The notes: a model not told the origin generated them from the sequence alone. DNA of 25,871 nt from Pleurocapsa sp. MO_226.B13 (GCA_030064795.1 JASJEI010000263.1:1-25871), one strand, 5' to 3'. Positions 1 through 9,393 are shown, numbered from the stretch's first letter. Translations and numbers: made by a program.

Positions 1-7
1 ATAATTT

Positions 8-33
8 GGTTCTACCGAACTTACTGTGTAAAA
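8..33 (+). repeat. left terminal inverted repeat of the ISL3 element
   Basis: The 26 bases from GGTTCTACCG to TGTAAAA are the exact reverse complement of 1388-1413. The arm ends one base before the transposase stop codon. Confidence 0.9.
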
Positions 34-1260
34 CTAACTAGCAAACTGCCAAGTTAAAAAGCTTCTAAGTTCAAAGTTATCAAAATTTCTAAAGCCAAAA
101 GCTCTTCTTTTTATCAACTTCAGTTTGTTATTAATTCCTTCGACTATTCCTTGTGTAGTTCCTTCATCAAAATAAGCAATAATTTCTCCTATCCATCTTT
201 TTATTGTTCCAAAACTTTTAGGAAAATATTTGGACACATCTTTTAGCCAATCTGCTATTTCTAATAGTCCTTCACCCCAATTTTTCTGGGTTTCAAAAAT
301 ATTTCGGATTTTCTCTTTTAAACAGTGCATTTCGATTAAGATAGGAGCTACTTCTTGAACCTCTTTGAGCTTCTCTTTCTCAGATTCTTTCAAATCTGAT
401 TGATTTTTTAACAAGACATATTTACTCTTAGCCAGTCCTGACAAGATTTTATCCTTTTTGGATTTGTTTTTAAGTTTTTCTGCTTCTCTTTTTATTTTTC
501 TTCTAGCTCCATCCAATTCATCATTTACTTGCTTCATTACCTGAAATCTATCCGCTACTATTGTTGCTTGAGGTATTAATTCTTCAGCTATGTTTTTATA
601 AGTTTTCCAAAGGTCTATACTTATTTCTTCTATTTCTGATCAAACTTCTTCTCCCCAAGCTTCTAGGTATTCGGCAATTGCTTTTTTGGTTCTTTGCTCT
701 ACAAGTCCTACTACTTTTTTCTTTTCTAAATCTACTAAAACTACATAATAATTTCTTTGCCCTTTTACTACTGCTATTTCATCAATTCCTAATTTCTTTA
801 AGTTGACAGGTTTTTCTGCGACCAAGTCTAACCCTAAATCTTTCAACATTGTTTCAATTTCTTGTTCGCTCAAATCATTTCTTTGGGCAACATTTCGGAT
901 GTCACTATTTAAAACTTCTTCAATTATTTTTTCAACAAATCTTTTGGTATGCAATCTTTTTCTTCTAACAAACTCTAATTCTTCAGTAAACTTATTTTGA
1001 CAATGAGGGCATCGCATTCTTCGGCGATTTACTTTTAAATAAACTGCTTGTTGTCCAAAGGATAAATCTCGTACCGTTTGGAAATTATTTTGATGTAATA
1101 AATCAGTAGTTTGACCACAAGCGGGACAAACAACTTGTTTGTGAGTATTTTCCAATGATCAGATTATTCCTATCCCTTCAATTATCCGATAATCTATAAC
1201 TTTGACTCCCGATAAATTTACCAATCGAGTCATTAGATAAAGTTCGGAATTTGATGCCAT
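34..1260 (-). pseudogene. ISL3-family transposase, interrupted by two in-frame TGA stops
   Basis: Read from the ATG at 1258-1260, the minus strand gives about 408 codons, the usual ISL3 transposase length, with no frameshift. TGA stops lie at 1159-1161 and 640-642. The N-terminal third has a zinc-binding region (CPACG near codon 46, then MRCPHC) and a helix-turn-helix-like stretch. The rest is the DDE catalytic domain, with GIDEIAVVKG, ISIDLW and VVADRFQVMK, ending in FLTWQFAS close to the inverted repeat. Both stops sit in the hexamer TGATCA, and the flanking protein sequence remains intact and family-like on both sides. Known: cyanobacterial ISL3 transposases usually have an ordinary residue at these points. 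Inference: recently inactivated, or read through at low level. Confidence 0.85.
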
Positions 1261-1387
1261 TTTATTTGAATTGATAAATATGAGCGTCTATATAAATAAG
1301 AATCAACCAGGTTAATCGACAAAAGTCAAGTCTGGTATAGCTTCTATTTCGCGATCGCCTTCTTTGTCAAAAAAAAATCTTGATGGA

Positions 1388-1413
1388 TTTTACACAGTAA
1401 GTTCGGTAGAACC
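1388..1413 (-). repeat. right terminal inverted repeat of the ISL3 element
   Basis: This is the exact reverse complement of 8-33. The NACHT reading frame continues immediately beyond it. Confidence 0.9.
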
Positions 1414-3882
1414 AAATTTACTTTTAAAGATATTTACGTACCTTTAGAAGTTAAACCAGTCAAACAAGATAGTAGTGAGGTAGATCTTAATGCACTAGCA
1501 GAAAATATCGAACATTGGGCTAAAAAGCTTTTATTAGATGACAAACGACAAGACCAAGTATTGTTTATTCAAGGGGGTCCAGGAAGAGGAAAAAGTGTCT
1601 TTTGTCGGATGTTTGCTGATTGGGTAAGAGAACATTTACATCCTGCTTGGACTCCAATTTTAATTCGTTTGCGAAATATTGACACTTTTGCAGACAATCT
1701 CGATCGTACATTGCAAACTGCTCTGGATGCTTGGAATTTCAGCAAAAATCCTTATTGGTTGAACGAGCCTAATACAAGGTTTTTATTCCTACTAGATGGT
1801 TTTGATGAATTGCTTTTAGAACGAGGAGTAAATAACGATTTAAAGCAATTTTTAGACCAAGTGGATAGATTTCAAAAACAGTGTCAGGAAAATAAGCATC
1901 GGGGTCATCGAGTACTAATTACGGGAAGACCTTTGATTTTGTATGGTATTGAAAAAAATATGCCAACCAATTTTGCCAGGGTAGGCATTATACCAATGAA
2001 TAATCCTATCCAGGAACAATGGTTTGGGAAATGGCAAGAGCAGTTAGCAAAAAAAAATAGAGAAGAATTAGGACAAGAACAAGCTGAAAAATTAGGACAA
2101 GAAAAAACAGAAGCCTTCAAAGCGTTTTTGAACAATTGTCCGCCAGAAGTACAAGAATTGGCTAAAGAGCCTCTTTTACTTTATATGCTGGCGGGAATGC
2201 ACCGAGACAATAAAGACAAATTAGAGAAATTAAACTCAGATATGCCTCAAGCTACCCAAAAAGGAGGAGCAAAGATTTTAATTTACCAACAAGCTATTGA
2301 TTGGGTGCTGACTAAACAGAGGTCGGAAGATGGGCGTACTCTGAATAAGGATATCGGAGAAATTGAAGATTTACGCAGCCTTTTAGCTGAAGCAGGGTTA
2401 TGTGTAGTGCAGTCGGAAGGAGAATATACTTCTCTTGCTCATATCGAAAACCGTTTGGATGCGAAGGAAGATAAAGGAGCAAAAGCAATTATTGATAGGG
2501 CAAAACAAGAGGCTGAAGATAAAGATAAAGGATTAAAAATTCCTTTGGCGGTATTTTATATTAAGTCCGTACCTGGTGCAGATAATGGTGCAAAGAATTC
2601 TGTGGAATTCGTCCATAAAAGTTTTGGTGAGTTCTTTTGTGCAGAAAGGATGGTAAAAAGTTTTGTTGAGTGGACAAAACGAATGGGAACAAACCAGAAA
2701 ATAACTGAAGAATTAGAAAAATTAGAAAAATTAGATTACGAAATTTACGATTTGTTAGGCTACGGTCATCTGACTCCAGAGATTATGGAATATGTGATGG
2801 CATTATTAGAACAAGCCTATAGTGATAACAAAATAGATTTAGTAAATTTATCAGAACAACTCAATGATGTTTATCTTCGTTGGAGTAAGGGAGAGTTTAT
2901 CGAAGCTATACCAGATATTTCACCCGAAAAAACAACAGATACTCTACCCCAAAAGAAAGCCAGACAGTTACAAGAAAATAATATTTCACAGGGACAGCGA
3001 AAAGTAGATATTTTTACAGGTTTGAACCTGTTAATTTTGTTATTAGAATTACATCGTTATGGTCAAAGAGAAGAAAACGAACACTTAAAAGATCACCTTA
3101 CTTTTCATCCTTGCGCTCAACCAAAAACAAAAAATTTTGATGAGACAAGATTATTAACAATAATTGGTTATAGCGAATGTATTGCTCCCTTTACCTTTAA
3201 TACCCAATTATGTCAATGGCTCAGTAAGGCAAACCTCAGTGGGGCAAACCTCAGTGGGGCAAAACTCAGTCAGGCAAACCTCAGTAGGGCAATCCTCAGT
3301 GGGGCAAAACTCAGTCAGGCAAACCTCAGTGGGGCAAACCTCAGTCAGGCAATCCTCAGTGGGGCAAAACTCAGTCAGGCAAACCTCAGTAGGGCAGACC
3401 TCAGTCAGGCAATCCTCAGTGATGCAGACCTCAGTGGGGCAAAACTCAGTGGGGCAAAACTCATTCAGGCAAAACTCATTCAGGCAAACCTCAGTGGGGC
3501 AGACCTCAGTGGGGCAATCCTCGGTGGGGCAAACCTCAGTGATGCAGACCTCAGTGATGCAGACCTCAGTAGGGCAAAACTCAGTGGGGCAGACCTCAGT
3601 GGGGCAAAACTCAGTGGGGCAAAACTCATTCAGGCAGACCTCAGTGGGGCAGACCTCAGTGGGGCAAAACTCATTCAGGCAGACCTCAGTGGGGCAAAAC
3701 TCAGTGGGGCAGACCTCAGTGGGGCAATCCTCAGAGAGGCAGACCTCAGTGGGGCAATCCTCAGAGAGGCAGACCTTTGGGGGGCAGACCTTTGGGGGGC
3801 AGACCTCAGATGGGCAATCCTCAGAGAGGCAAAAAACCTCAGTGAAGCAAAAAACCTCAGTGAAGCAATTGGGATAGAGTAG
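1414..3882 (+). pseudogene. NACHT-ATPase/pentapeptide-repeat STAND protein, 5' end lost to ISL3
   Basis: The frame is open from the ISL3 end: KFTFKDIYVPLEVKP, the pre-NACHT segment usual in cyanobacterial NACHT proteins, then Walker A GGPGRGKS (1573-1596), Walker B FLFLLDGFDEL (about 1786-1818), a helical STAND region with HKSFGEFFCAER (about 2614-2650), and from 3229 a C-terminal right-handed helix of about 40 pentapeptides (A[DNKI]LSG-type). A TTG at 1561 would give 773 residues but would begin only a few residues before Walker A, so it is an unlikely natural start. The N-terminal effector domain must lie left of the window or be lost. Known: bacterial NACHT/STAND proteins act as ligand-triggered oligomerising switches and several defend against phage. 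Inference: this copy is probably inactive unless expressed from the IS. No SD sequence or promoter is visible at the junction. Confidence 0.85.
3229..3864 (+). repeat. tandem 15-bp coding repeat (pentapeptide array)
   Basis: About 40 consecutive 15-bp units encode pentapeptides such as ANLSG, AKLSG, ADLSG, AILSG and AKLIQ, followed by two 18-bp units (AKNLSE). Codon choice is almost frozen: Ala is GCA, Leu is CTC, Ser is AGT and Gly is GGG nearly everywhere. The few variable positions are the second residue (AAC, AAA, GAC or ATC) and the fifth (GGG, CAG, AGG or GAT). Such uniformity points to recent expansion or gene conversion rather than old divergence under protein-level selection. The periodicity also keeps two other frames open, producing spurious long ORFs. 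Confidence 0.95.
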
Positions 3883-3927
3883 ATTTCTTGCACAAGTCCT
3901 AATTAATTGGTTTAGGAAGACCAGGAA

Positions 3928-3954
3928 GACAAGCTAGACAAGCTAGACAAGGTA
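3928..3954 (+). repeat. three 9-bp tandem repeats upstream of prfC
   Basis: GACAAGCTA occurs twice, followed by GACAAGGTA, directly head to tail in the spacer between the NACHT gene and prfC. No function is evident. The rest of the 3883-4123 spacer shows no gene and presumably holds the prfC promoter. Confidence 0.7.
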
Positions 3955-4123
3955 GAAATTGATTAAATTTCGTAGTAACGTAAACGGAATTTCTCTGAGT
4001 TTTTAAGAATAGGCGATTGCAACTGGTTATACTTAGACTAAAATAGCTACGACCTAGGATTAACCTTGTAAGTTTTGACAAGCGATATAATATTATTAAC
4101 AACTGTTGTCAAATAAGTATTTC

Positions 4124-5749
4124 ATGCCCCCTCAACTTCAGACTGAAATCGAACAGGCTGTAGCCAGTCGTCGTAATTTTGCGATCATTTCCCACCCCGA
4201 CGCGGGGAAAACCACCCTAACCGAAAAACTTCTACTCTACGGAGGTGCAATTCATGAGGCGGGGGCGGTAAAAGCCCGTCGCGAACAGCGTAAAGCGACT
4301 TCGGACTGGATGGAAATGGAGCAACAAAGAGGCATTTCCATCACCTCTACGGTGTTGCAGTTTATCTATAACAAGTTCCAGATCAATTTATTAGATACCC
4401 CTGGACACCAAGATTTTAGTGAAGATACCTATCGAACTCTAGCTGCTGCGGATAATTCGGTAATGCTGATCGATGCAGCCAAAGGTTTAGAGCCACAAAC
4501 CCGCAAGCTATTTGAAGTTTGTCAGTTAAGATCGCTACCGATTTTCACTTTTGTCAACAAGCTGGATCGTCCAGGGAGAGAAGCTTTTGAACTGATTGAC
4601 GAAATCGAACAAGAATTAGGCTTACAGACTTATGCGGTCAATTGGCCGATTGGCATGGGCGATCGCTTTAAGGGAGTGTTCGACCGTCGCGAAGGTAAGA
4701 TTCACTTGTTTGAACGTCGCTCTCACGGTAGTCAAGCAGCACAGGATACGGTAATAGAACTAGGCGATCCGCGCATTGAGGAGTATCTGGAACAAGAGCT
4801 TTACTATCAGCTAAAAGAAGAATTAGAAATCCTCGATGAAGTTGGAGCAGAATTTGACCTCGAACAGGTTCATGCAGGGAAAATGACCCCAATCTTTTTT
4901 GGTAGTGCCATGACCAACTTTGGGGTAGAGCTATTCCTCAAGTCCTTTTTAGACTATGCTCAACAGCCAGAGTCGCATAAATCATCTCTGGGGGTAATCG
5001 AGCCTACCTATGAAGAATTTACGGGGTTTGTATTTAAACTCCAGGCAAATATGGATCCCAAACATCGCGATCGCGTGGCGTTTGTGCGCGTCTGTACCGG
5101 TAAATTTGAAAAAGACATGACCGTCCAACACGCTCGGACGGGTAAAACAGTGCGGTTGTCTCGCCCGCAAAAACTGTTTGCTCAAGGTCGAGAATCACTG
5201 GATGAAGCTTACCCAGGAGATATCATCGGTTTAAATAATCCAGGGGTATTTGCGATCGGCGATACGATATACAACGGGAAGAAAATCGAGTATGAAGGTA
5301 TTCCTTGTTTCTCTCCTGAAATCTTTGCCTATCTTAAAAATCCTAATCCATCTAAATTCAAACAATTCCAAAAAGGCATCACCGAATTACGGGAAGAAGG
5401 AGCAATTCAAGTCATGTACTCTACCGATGACTTCAAACGCGACCCGATCTTAGCAGCAGTGGGACAACTGCAAATCGAAGTAGTACAGTTCCGTTTGCAA
5501 AATGAATACAACGTTGAAACTAGGATCGAACCATTACCCTACAGCGTCGCTCGTTGGGTGTATGGAGGCTGGGAAGCATTAGAAAAAGCTGGTCGGATTT
5601 TTAATGCAATTTCGGTTAAAGATAACTGGGGTAGACCAGTACTACTATTTAAAAATGAATGGAATCTACGCCAAATCGAACAAGATCTGCCAGAACTCAA
5701 GCTTAACTCGATTGCCCCTGTAGGTTCGGGGATACAGCCTGACGAATAA
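4124..5749 (+). CDS. prfC: peptide chain release factor 3 (RF3), GTPase
   Basis: A translational GTPase that ejects RF1 and RF2 from the ribosome after peptide release. From the ATG at 4124 it has 541 residues (E. coli RF3 has 529). G1 is [12 protein letters not shown], followed by the RF3-typical [11 protein letters not shown] and switch [12 protein letters not shown]3 is [12 protein letters not shown] and G4 is NKLDRPGR. Domains II and III follow, with [20 protein letters not shown] and GAIQVMY. The C-terminal tail ([16 protein letters not shown]) is complete. The frame stays open to a TTG at 4106, six codons upstream, but the ATG puts the start at the family-typical distance from the P-loop. 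It has its own upstream spacer and looks monocistronic. Ordinary housekeeping gene. Confidence 0.96.
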   Translation: MPPQLQTEIEQAVASRRNFAIISHPDAGKTTLTEKLLLYGGAIHEAGAVKARREQRKATSDWMEMEQQRGISITSTVLQFIYNKFQINLLDTPGHQDFSEDTYRTLAAADNSVMLIDAAKGLEPQTRKLFEVCQLRSLPIFTFVNKLDRPGREAFELIDEIEQELGLQTYAVNWPIGMGDRFKGVFDRREGKIHLFERRSHGSQAAQDTVIELGDPRIEEYLEQELYYQLKEELEILDEVGAEFDLEQVHAGKMTPIFFGSAMTNFGVELFLKSFLDYAQQPESHKSSLGVIEPTYEEFTGFVFKLQANMDPKHRDRVAFVRVCTGKFEKDMTVQHARTGKTVRLSRPQKLFAQGRESLDEAYPGDIIGLNNPGVFAIGDTIYNGKKIEYEGIPCFSPEIFAYLKNPNPSKFKQFQKGITELREEGAIQVMYSTDDFKRDPILAAVGQLQIEVVQFRLQNEYNVETRIEPLPYSVARWVYGGWEALEKAGRIFNAISVKDNWGRPVLLFKNEWNLRQIEQDLPELKLNSIAPVGSGIQPDE

Positions 5750-6055
5750 GGAACGAGGAGATTCGAGATCCCGCGTCGCCGTCACCAAGGCACGTAGTTC
5801 GCCGTATGTCGCAAGGGAAAGCTCGAATCAGAGGAGATATTATCCTAGTGAGATTTTAATTTACTTCATAATTCATAATTCATCATTTATAATTTCGACT
5901 TCATTGCGAACTCCTTGCCAACTCGTAACTCTTCCAAATCAACATTTAGCGTTGATTTTTATATTTCCTAGGATTTGTTGCTTATTTGGAGGGCTTAATT
6001 TAATCTGTTAAGAGTTTAGCTTTAGCAATAATCTTTAGAAACAAGGTATTACTTT
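5750..6055. other. intergenic region with short repeats, no gene seen
   Basis: This 306-base spacer between prfC and the flavoprotein gene holds a GC-rich patch bounded by ATTCGAG (5761-5767) and its complement CTCGAAT (5822-5828). GAGGAGAT occurs on both outer sides. The patch resembles the small palindromic interspersed repeats elsewhere in the window and is directly behind the prfC stop, so it might also end transcription. It is followed by an AT-rich run in which ATTCATAATTCAT-like words repeat (about 5868-5895). The promoter of the next gene should lie in about 5940-6040. No open frame of note was seen. Confidence 0.5.
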
Positions 6056-7186
6056 ATGTATGACTGTATCATTGTCGGTGCTGGCCCTGCTGGAAGTAGT
6101 GCGGGTTATCATTTGGCAGCTAAGGGGCATTCGGTCTTAGTCTTAGATAAAGCAGATTTCCCCCGTAAGAAGTCTTGTGGTGGCGGAGTTTCTCCAGCAG
6201 TCGCCGAGTGGTTTGATTTTGACTTTTCTCCCGTAGTGCAGAATCAGGTTTCCCAGGTGAAATATACTTTCAAGATGGACGACCCTACCGAAGTAGAACT
6301 CGAAGGTGTTACCCCAATGTGGATGGTACAGCGCGATCGCTTCGATAATTTTTTAGTCGAGCAAGCAACAGGTCGCGGTGTCGAATTTAAAGCTGGTGTA
6401 GAAGTACTAGGAGTCAAATTAGCGGGGGATACTTGGCAAGTTGACACCAGTAACGGTCAATTCGAGAGTAAGTACTTAATTGCAGCCGATGGGGCAAATA
6501 GTGTTGTGGCAAAGTTACTCGGATTTGCCGAACCACAACAGGTTGCTGCTGCTAGCCTACAAGTACCAGGGGAAGTTAGCGATCGCCGTAAAACCATGGC
6601 GTTTTTCGATTTTGGCTCGTTGAAAAATGGTTTTATGTGGTGTTTTCCCAAAGCTGATGGTTATTCTTTCAGTGGTGCTTATGTTCGCAATCCTAAAGGC
6701 CAAACAGATGAGCTAAAAAAACAGCTTCATAAATATGCCGAACTATTTGACTTAGACCCTACTCAGGGAGAGTATGAAGAGCATCCTCTGAATTTATGGC
6801 AATCAAATCGTCCGTTGCATAGCGATCGCGCTTTACTGGCTGGAGAAGCAGCAGGAATAGTCGATCCTTTGATTGGCGAAGGTATTCGTCCCGCACTCTA
6901 TACAGGAGTCCAGGCAGCAACAGCCGTTAGTAAGGCGATCGCAGGAGATGCTGATGCTCTAGCTAGCTATAGTGAGACGGTGAATCAAGAATGGGGAGAT
7001 AACCTAGCAAAAGCGGACTTTTTGGCTGGACTATTCTATAAAGCTCCTAAAATTGCTTATAAACTAGGAGTCAAGCGTCCGGCTGCGGGTCAGTTGATGG
7101 GTAGAATTCTCTGTGGCGAATTAAGCTATTCCCAGGTTGCCGAGAGAGCAACTGAAAAATTGAAATTTATTCCTGGAATTGGCTAA
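6056..7186 (+). CDS. geranylgeranyl reductase family FAD-dependent oxidoreductase
   Basis: A 376-residue flavoprotein of the p-hydroxybenzoate-hydroxylase fold. The FAD-binding motif IIVGAGPAGSSAGYHL is at residues 5-20. The family signature CGGGVSP follows near residue 41, then MWMVQRDRFDNFLVEQA. The second FAD motif, GEAAGIVDPLIGEGIRPAL, is near residue 263. Known members saturate isoprenoid chains (chlorophyll phytyl side chain, archaeal-type lipids). This protein is shorter than cyanobacterial ChlP (about 405 residues) and its N-terminus differs, so I would not call it chlP; the substrate is unknown. AAGG in the leader at about 6043 is a modest ribosome-binding candidate. It is a single gene converging on the kinase gene across a hairpin. 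Confidence 0.9.
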   Translation: MYDCIIVGAGPAGSSAGYHLAAKGHSVLVLDKADFPRKKSCGGGVSPAVAEWFDFDFSPVVQNQVSQVKYTFKMDDPTEVELEGVTPMWMVQRDRFDNFLVEQATGRGVEFKAGVEVLGVKLAGDTWQVDTSNGQFESKYLIAADGANSVVAKLLGFAEPQQVAAASLQVPGEVSDRRKTMAFFDFGSLKNGFMWCFPKADGYSFSGAYVRNPKGQTDELKKQLHKYAELFDLDPTQGEYEEHPLNLWQSNRPLHSDRALLAGEAAGIVDPLIGEGIRPALYTGVQAATAVSKAIAGDADALASYSETVNQEWGDNLAKADFLAGLFYKAPKIAYKLGVKRPAAGQLMGRILCGELSYSQVAERATEKLKFIPGIG

Positions 7187-7199
7187 TTCAAATCAATGA

Positions 7200-7235
7200 G
7201 TAATAAATGGCGATCGAGCGATCGTCATTTATTAC
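7200..7235. terminator. bidirectional hairpin between convergent genes
   Basis: GTAATAAATGGCGATCG (7200-7216) and CGATCGTCATTTATTAC (7219-7235) are inverse complements with one mismatch and a 2-base loop. The hairpin begins 14 bases after the flavoprotein stop and overlaps the kinase stop codon (7232-7234). Its position between convergent genes suggests a shared terminator. There is no clean U tract, though the 3' arm is AT-rich on both strands. Confidence 0.65.
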
Positions 7236-8842
7236 CAAAATCCTCGTTTACCACTGGGCATAATTGTCATCCAATTGGTTTTAGCCTGTTCTAGTTGTTC
7301 TTTGCTCAGGTTGGTATTACTTAAATTTGCCCCGCAAAGATTTGCCCCTTTTAATTTGGTATTTTTAAAATTGGCATTACTTAAGTTCGCTCCCCGCAAA
7401 TCAACCCCTTCTAAATTAGCAGTATTAAAAAATGAGCGACTTAAGTCCGCATTACGCAGCATTGCTTGGCGAAGGTCGGAGTTAGTAAAGTTGGTTTTAC
7501 TCAAATCTGCTCCCTGTAAGTTAGTTCTTACCAGCTTAGAACCGTGAAATTTAGAGTCAGACAAATCCGCTTTGGGTAAATCTTGCATACTAAGGTCTTT
7601 TAGACCAAAATCTTTGCGACCAGAAGCATACGCCTTCAAAATCTCTTCAGCAGAAATCTTTACAGGTCTAGCTGGAGCTTTGGCAACTTTAGAGACTTTA
7701 GTTCTACTGGCAGAAGTACGACTAGAGGTGCCAATGCTAGTTCGAGAACCAACTCTTCTGGAACTATTACGAGAAGATCTAGAAGCGTAACTCCGACTAG
7801 AGCTACGATTAGAGCTACGATAGGCTCTAGAACCAGAAGTTGAATTACGACGCGAAGAACCGAGGCGAGTTCTACTAGACATGAAGGTGCTTGGTGGTTC
7901 TCCAGTGTTAGGATAAAGCATACTCTCAGACAGACTATCGACATGATTTTCAATGTCTAATGCCTGTAATGCTTCCTCGGCAGACTTGTAACGGTTTTTG
8001 ACTGCCACCTCTAACATGTTAGATAGAATTTCGGCAAAACCATCGCTGACTTTGGCATATTTAAACCAGTCAATTTCCCCCGTGATCGGGTCGCAATCCA
8101 TATTTTTAGGTGCTTTTCCTGTCATCAAATACATACAAGTAACGCCCAAAGCATAAACATCACTAGCATAGACAGGACGCATCGCTAGTTGCTCTGGGGG
8201 AGCAAAACCAGGAGTACCGACTGCAAAAGCCGTAAATGCGGTTTGATTCGAGCCATTAGCACCTGCTGAATTTACCTGATTTTTGACCACCCCAAAATCA
8301 ATCAGAACTAATTTGCCGTCTATTTCGCGACGAATAATATTGGCGGGTTTAATATCTCGATGGATCACCCTTTGAGCGTGAATATCTCTCAAGATGACTA
8401 AAACTTCTTTGAGTACTTGTTTAGCTTGCTCTTCGTTTAAAACCCCTTGTTTTTTTACTTCTTGCTGGAGATTGTTGCCTTTGACAAATTCTTGAATTAA
8501 ATAAAACTGTTCGCGGTCTTCAAAATAGTCTAACAATCTTGGTATCTGAGGATGATTGCCGACTCTACCTAAAGTTTTGGCTTCTCTTTCAAATAATTCT
8601 CTTGCCATCGACAGAAAATTAGGATTGTCTGTATTTGGGCGCAATTGCTTGATTACGCACAAGGGTTTTCCTGGAAGAGCCAAGTCTGCTGCCAAAAAAG
8701 TAGCTCCAAAACCGCCTTTACCCAGACCTTTTACCAAATGATAGCGACCATGCAATAGCAGTTTTGAGCCACAAGCCTTACACAATTTTGACTTGGGGTG
8801 ATTTACTGGTTGAGGACAGGATGGATTTAGGCAATAGCTCAT
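7232..8842 (-). CDS. spkB: Ser/Thr protein kinase, SpkB-like, with Cys motif and pentapeptide repeats
   Basis: A 536-residue Hanks-type kinase. The N-terminus has four cysteines (C4, C9, C21, C24), a zinc-ribbon or redox motif. The kinase domain runs from about residue 33: glycine loop GKGGFG (41-46), Lys65 in VIKQL, HRDIKPANI with catalytic Asp163, DFG Asp182, and APPEQ. A linker at about 318-385 is extraordinarily rich in Ser and Arg. The C-terminus is a pentapeptide-repeat helix (about 405-515). This order, Cys motif, kinase, linker, pentapeptides, matches Synechocystis SpkB, which is linked to motility and oxidative-stress tolerance. Orthology is inferred from architecture. The start ATG gives MSYCLNPSCPQPV, consistent with the family. 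It is monocistronic with no membrane segment, so cytosolic. Confidence 0.9.
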   Translation of the reverse strand: MSYCLNPSCPQPVNHPKSKLCKACGSKLLLHGRYHLVKGLGKGGFGATFLAADLALPGKPLCVIKQLRPNTDNPNFLSMARELFEREAKTLGRVGNHPQIPRLLDYFEDREQFYLIQEFVKGNNLQQEVKKQGVLNEEQAKQVLKEVLVILRDIHAQRVIHRDIKPANIIRREIDGKLVLIDFGVVKNQVNSAGANGSNQTAFTAFAVGTPGFAPPEQLAMRPVYASDVYALGVTCMYLMTGKAPKNMDCDPITGEIDWFKYAKVSDGFAEILSNMLEVAVKNRYKSAEEALQALDIENHVDSLSESMLYPNTGEPPSTFMSSRTRLGSSRRNSTSGSRAYRSSNRSSSRSYASRSSRNSSRRVGSRTSIGTSSRTSASRTKVSKVAKAPARPVKISAEEILKAYASGRKDFGLKDLSMQDLPKADLSDSKFHGSKLVRTNLQGADLSKTNFTNSDLRQAMLRNADLSRSFFNTANLEGVDLRGANLSNANFKNTKLKGANLCGANLSNTNLSKEQLEQAKTNWMTIMPSGKRGFW

Positions 8843-8994
8843 TCAAAATACCTATGAAGCTCTGTCTGACAGATAATTTTTGAGGAGAGCGAACTCTCTT
8901 GCTAGCTGAATTTTGGGTTTAAATATGATATTTTCAGCTATTTCTCCACCAGCATATCCTAAATTTTTGAAAATCAGTTGAGAAAGACTACTTA

Positions 8995-9393
8995 TTATTT
9001 ATTGATTTTTGAACATGGTTGTTTTTGACTGATAATTCGCTCGATCTGTTCTGGTAACTCTAAAGGTCGAAATGGCTTGGTAATTACACCAGCTAAATCC
9101 AATTCGGTTAGCTCACTGGCGATCGCCGATTGAGTTTTTGCCGTCATCAAAATTACAGGGATATTTGCGGTTTGACGGTCGGTTTTGAGGTGTTTTAGAG
9201 TTTCTTTGCCGTCCCATTCAGGCATCATCAGATCTAACAGGATTACTTCTGGCTGTCTAGTCTGGGCTAATCTCAAGCCTTCTTTACCAGAACTGGCAGT
9301 CATGACATTCCAATCTGCTGCCATTTCCAATCCCATTTGAGCAATTTCTTTGACATCTTCTTCATCGTCAATGATTAAAATACTTCTGCTCAT
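8995..9393 (-). CDS. stand-alone receiver-domain response regulator
   Basis: A 132-residue CheY-like protein with only a receiver domain. The acidic pocket is Asp9 and Asp10, the phospho-acceptor is Asp54 (VILLDLMMP), the switch Thr is Thr84 and the conserved Lys is Lys106 in ITKPFRP. There is no output domain, so it must act by protein contact or phosphotransfer. It lies about 200 bases downstream of, and in the same direction as, the histidine kinase at 9601-11127, which makes partnership plausible. A strong palindrome sits between them, so they may not share one transcript. The C-terminal tail is short and basic. Confidence 0.93.
   Translation of the reverse strand: MSRSILIIDDEEDVKEIAQMGLEMAADWNVMTASSGKEGLRLAQTRQPEVILLDLMMPEWDGKETLKHLKTDRQTANIPVILMTAKTQSAIASELTELDLAGVITKPFRPLELPEQIERIISQKQPCSKINK

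Larger units (their letters stand above)
8..1413 (-). mobile_element. ISL3-family insertion sequence
   Basis: A complete-looking insertion sequence is bounded by perfect inverted repeats that begin with GGTTCT at position 8 and end with AGAACC at 1413. A single minus-strand transposase reading frame fills the interior. The palindromy continues into the flanks (positions 3-7 and 1414-1418) only because both flanks read AAATTT-like sequence. ISL3 elements normally make 8-bp target duplications. The right flank AAATTTAC is not matched by the visible left flank (ATAATTT, at the window edge), so no duplication can be shown. The right end lies inside a NACHT-pentapeptide reading frame, so the element interrupts or truncates that gene. 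Family assignment rests on the transposase sequence and the terminal repeats. Confidence 0.88.

Noticed and set aside
561..1000. Plus-strand frames opposite the ISL3 transposase
   Set aside because: They are antisense shadows of conserved transposase sequence, with Leu/Phe-rich composition caused by AT-rich coding on the other strand.
1..1421. 8-bp target duplication around the ISL3 element
   Set aside because: The right flank AAATTTAC is not repeated in the seven visible left-flank bases. The apparent extension of the inverted repeat is only the self-complementary AAATTT.
3229..3864. CRISPR-like regular repeat
   Set aside because: Units are 15 bp, contiguous, without spacers, and in frame with a NACHT protein.
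3164..3877. 237-codon plus-strand frame with a QTSVGQ-type repeat, and a minus-strand SLRSAPLR-type frame
   Set aside because: Both are alternate readings of the 15-bp pentapeptide array; a period divisible by three keeps all frames open. No sequence outside the array supports them.
4106..4123. TTG start for RF3 six codons upstream of the ATG
   Set aside because: The ATG gives the family-typical N-terminal length, and there is no ribosome-binding site favouring the TTG.
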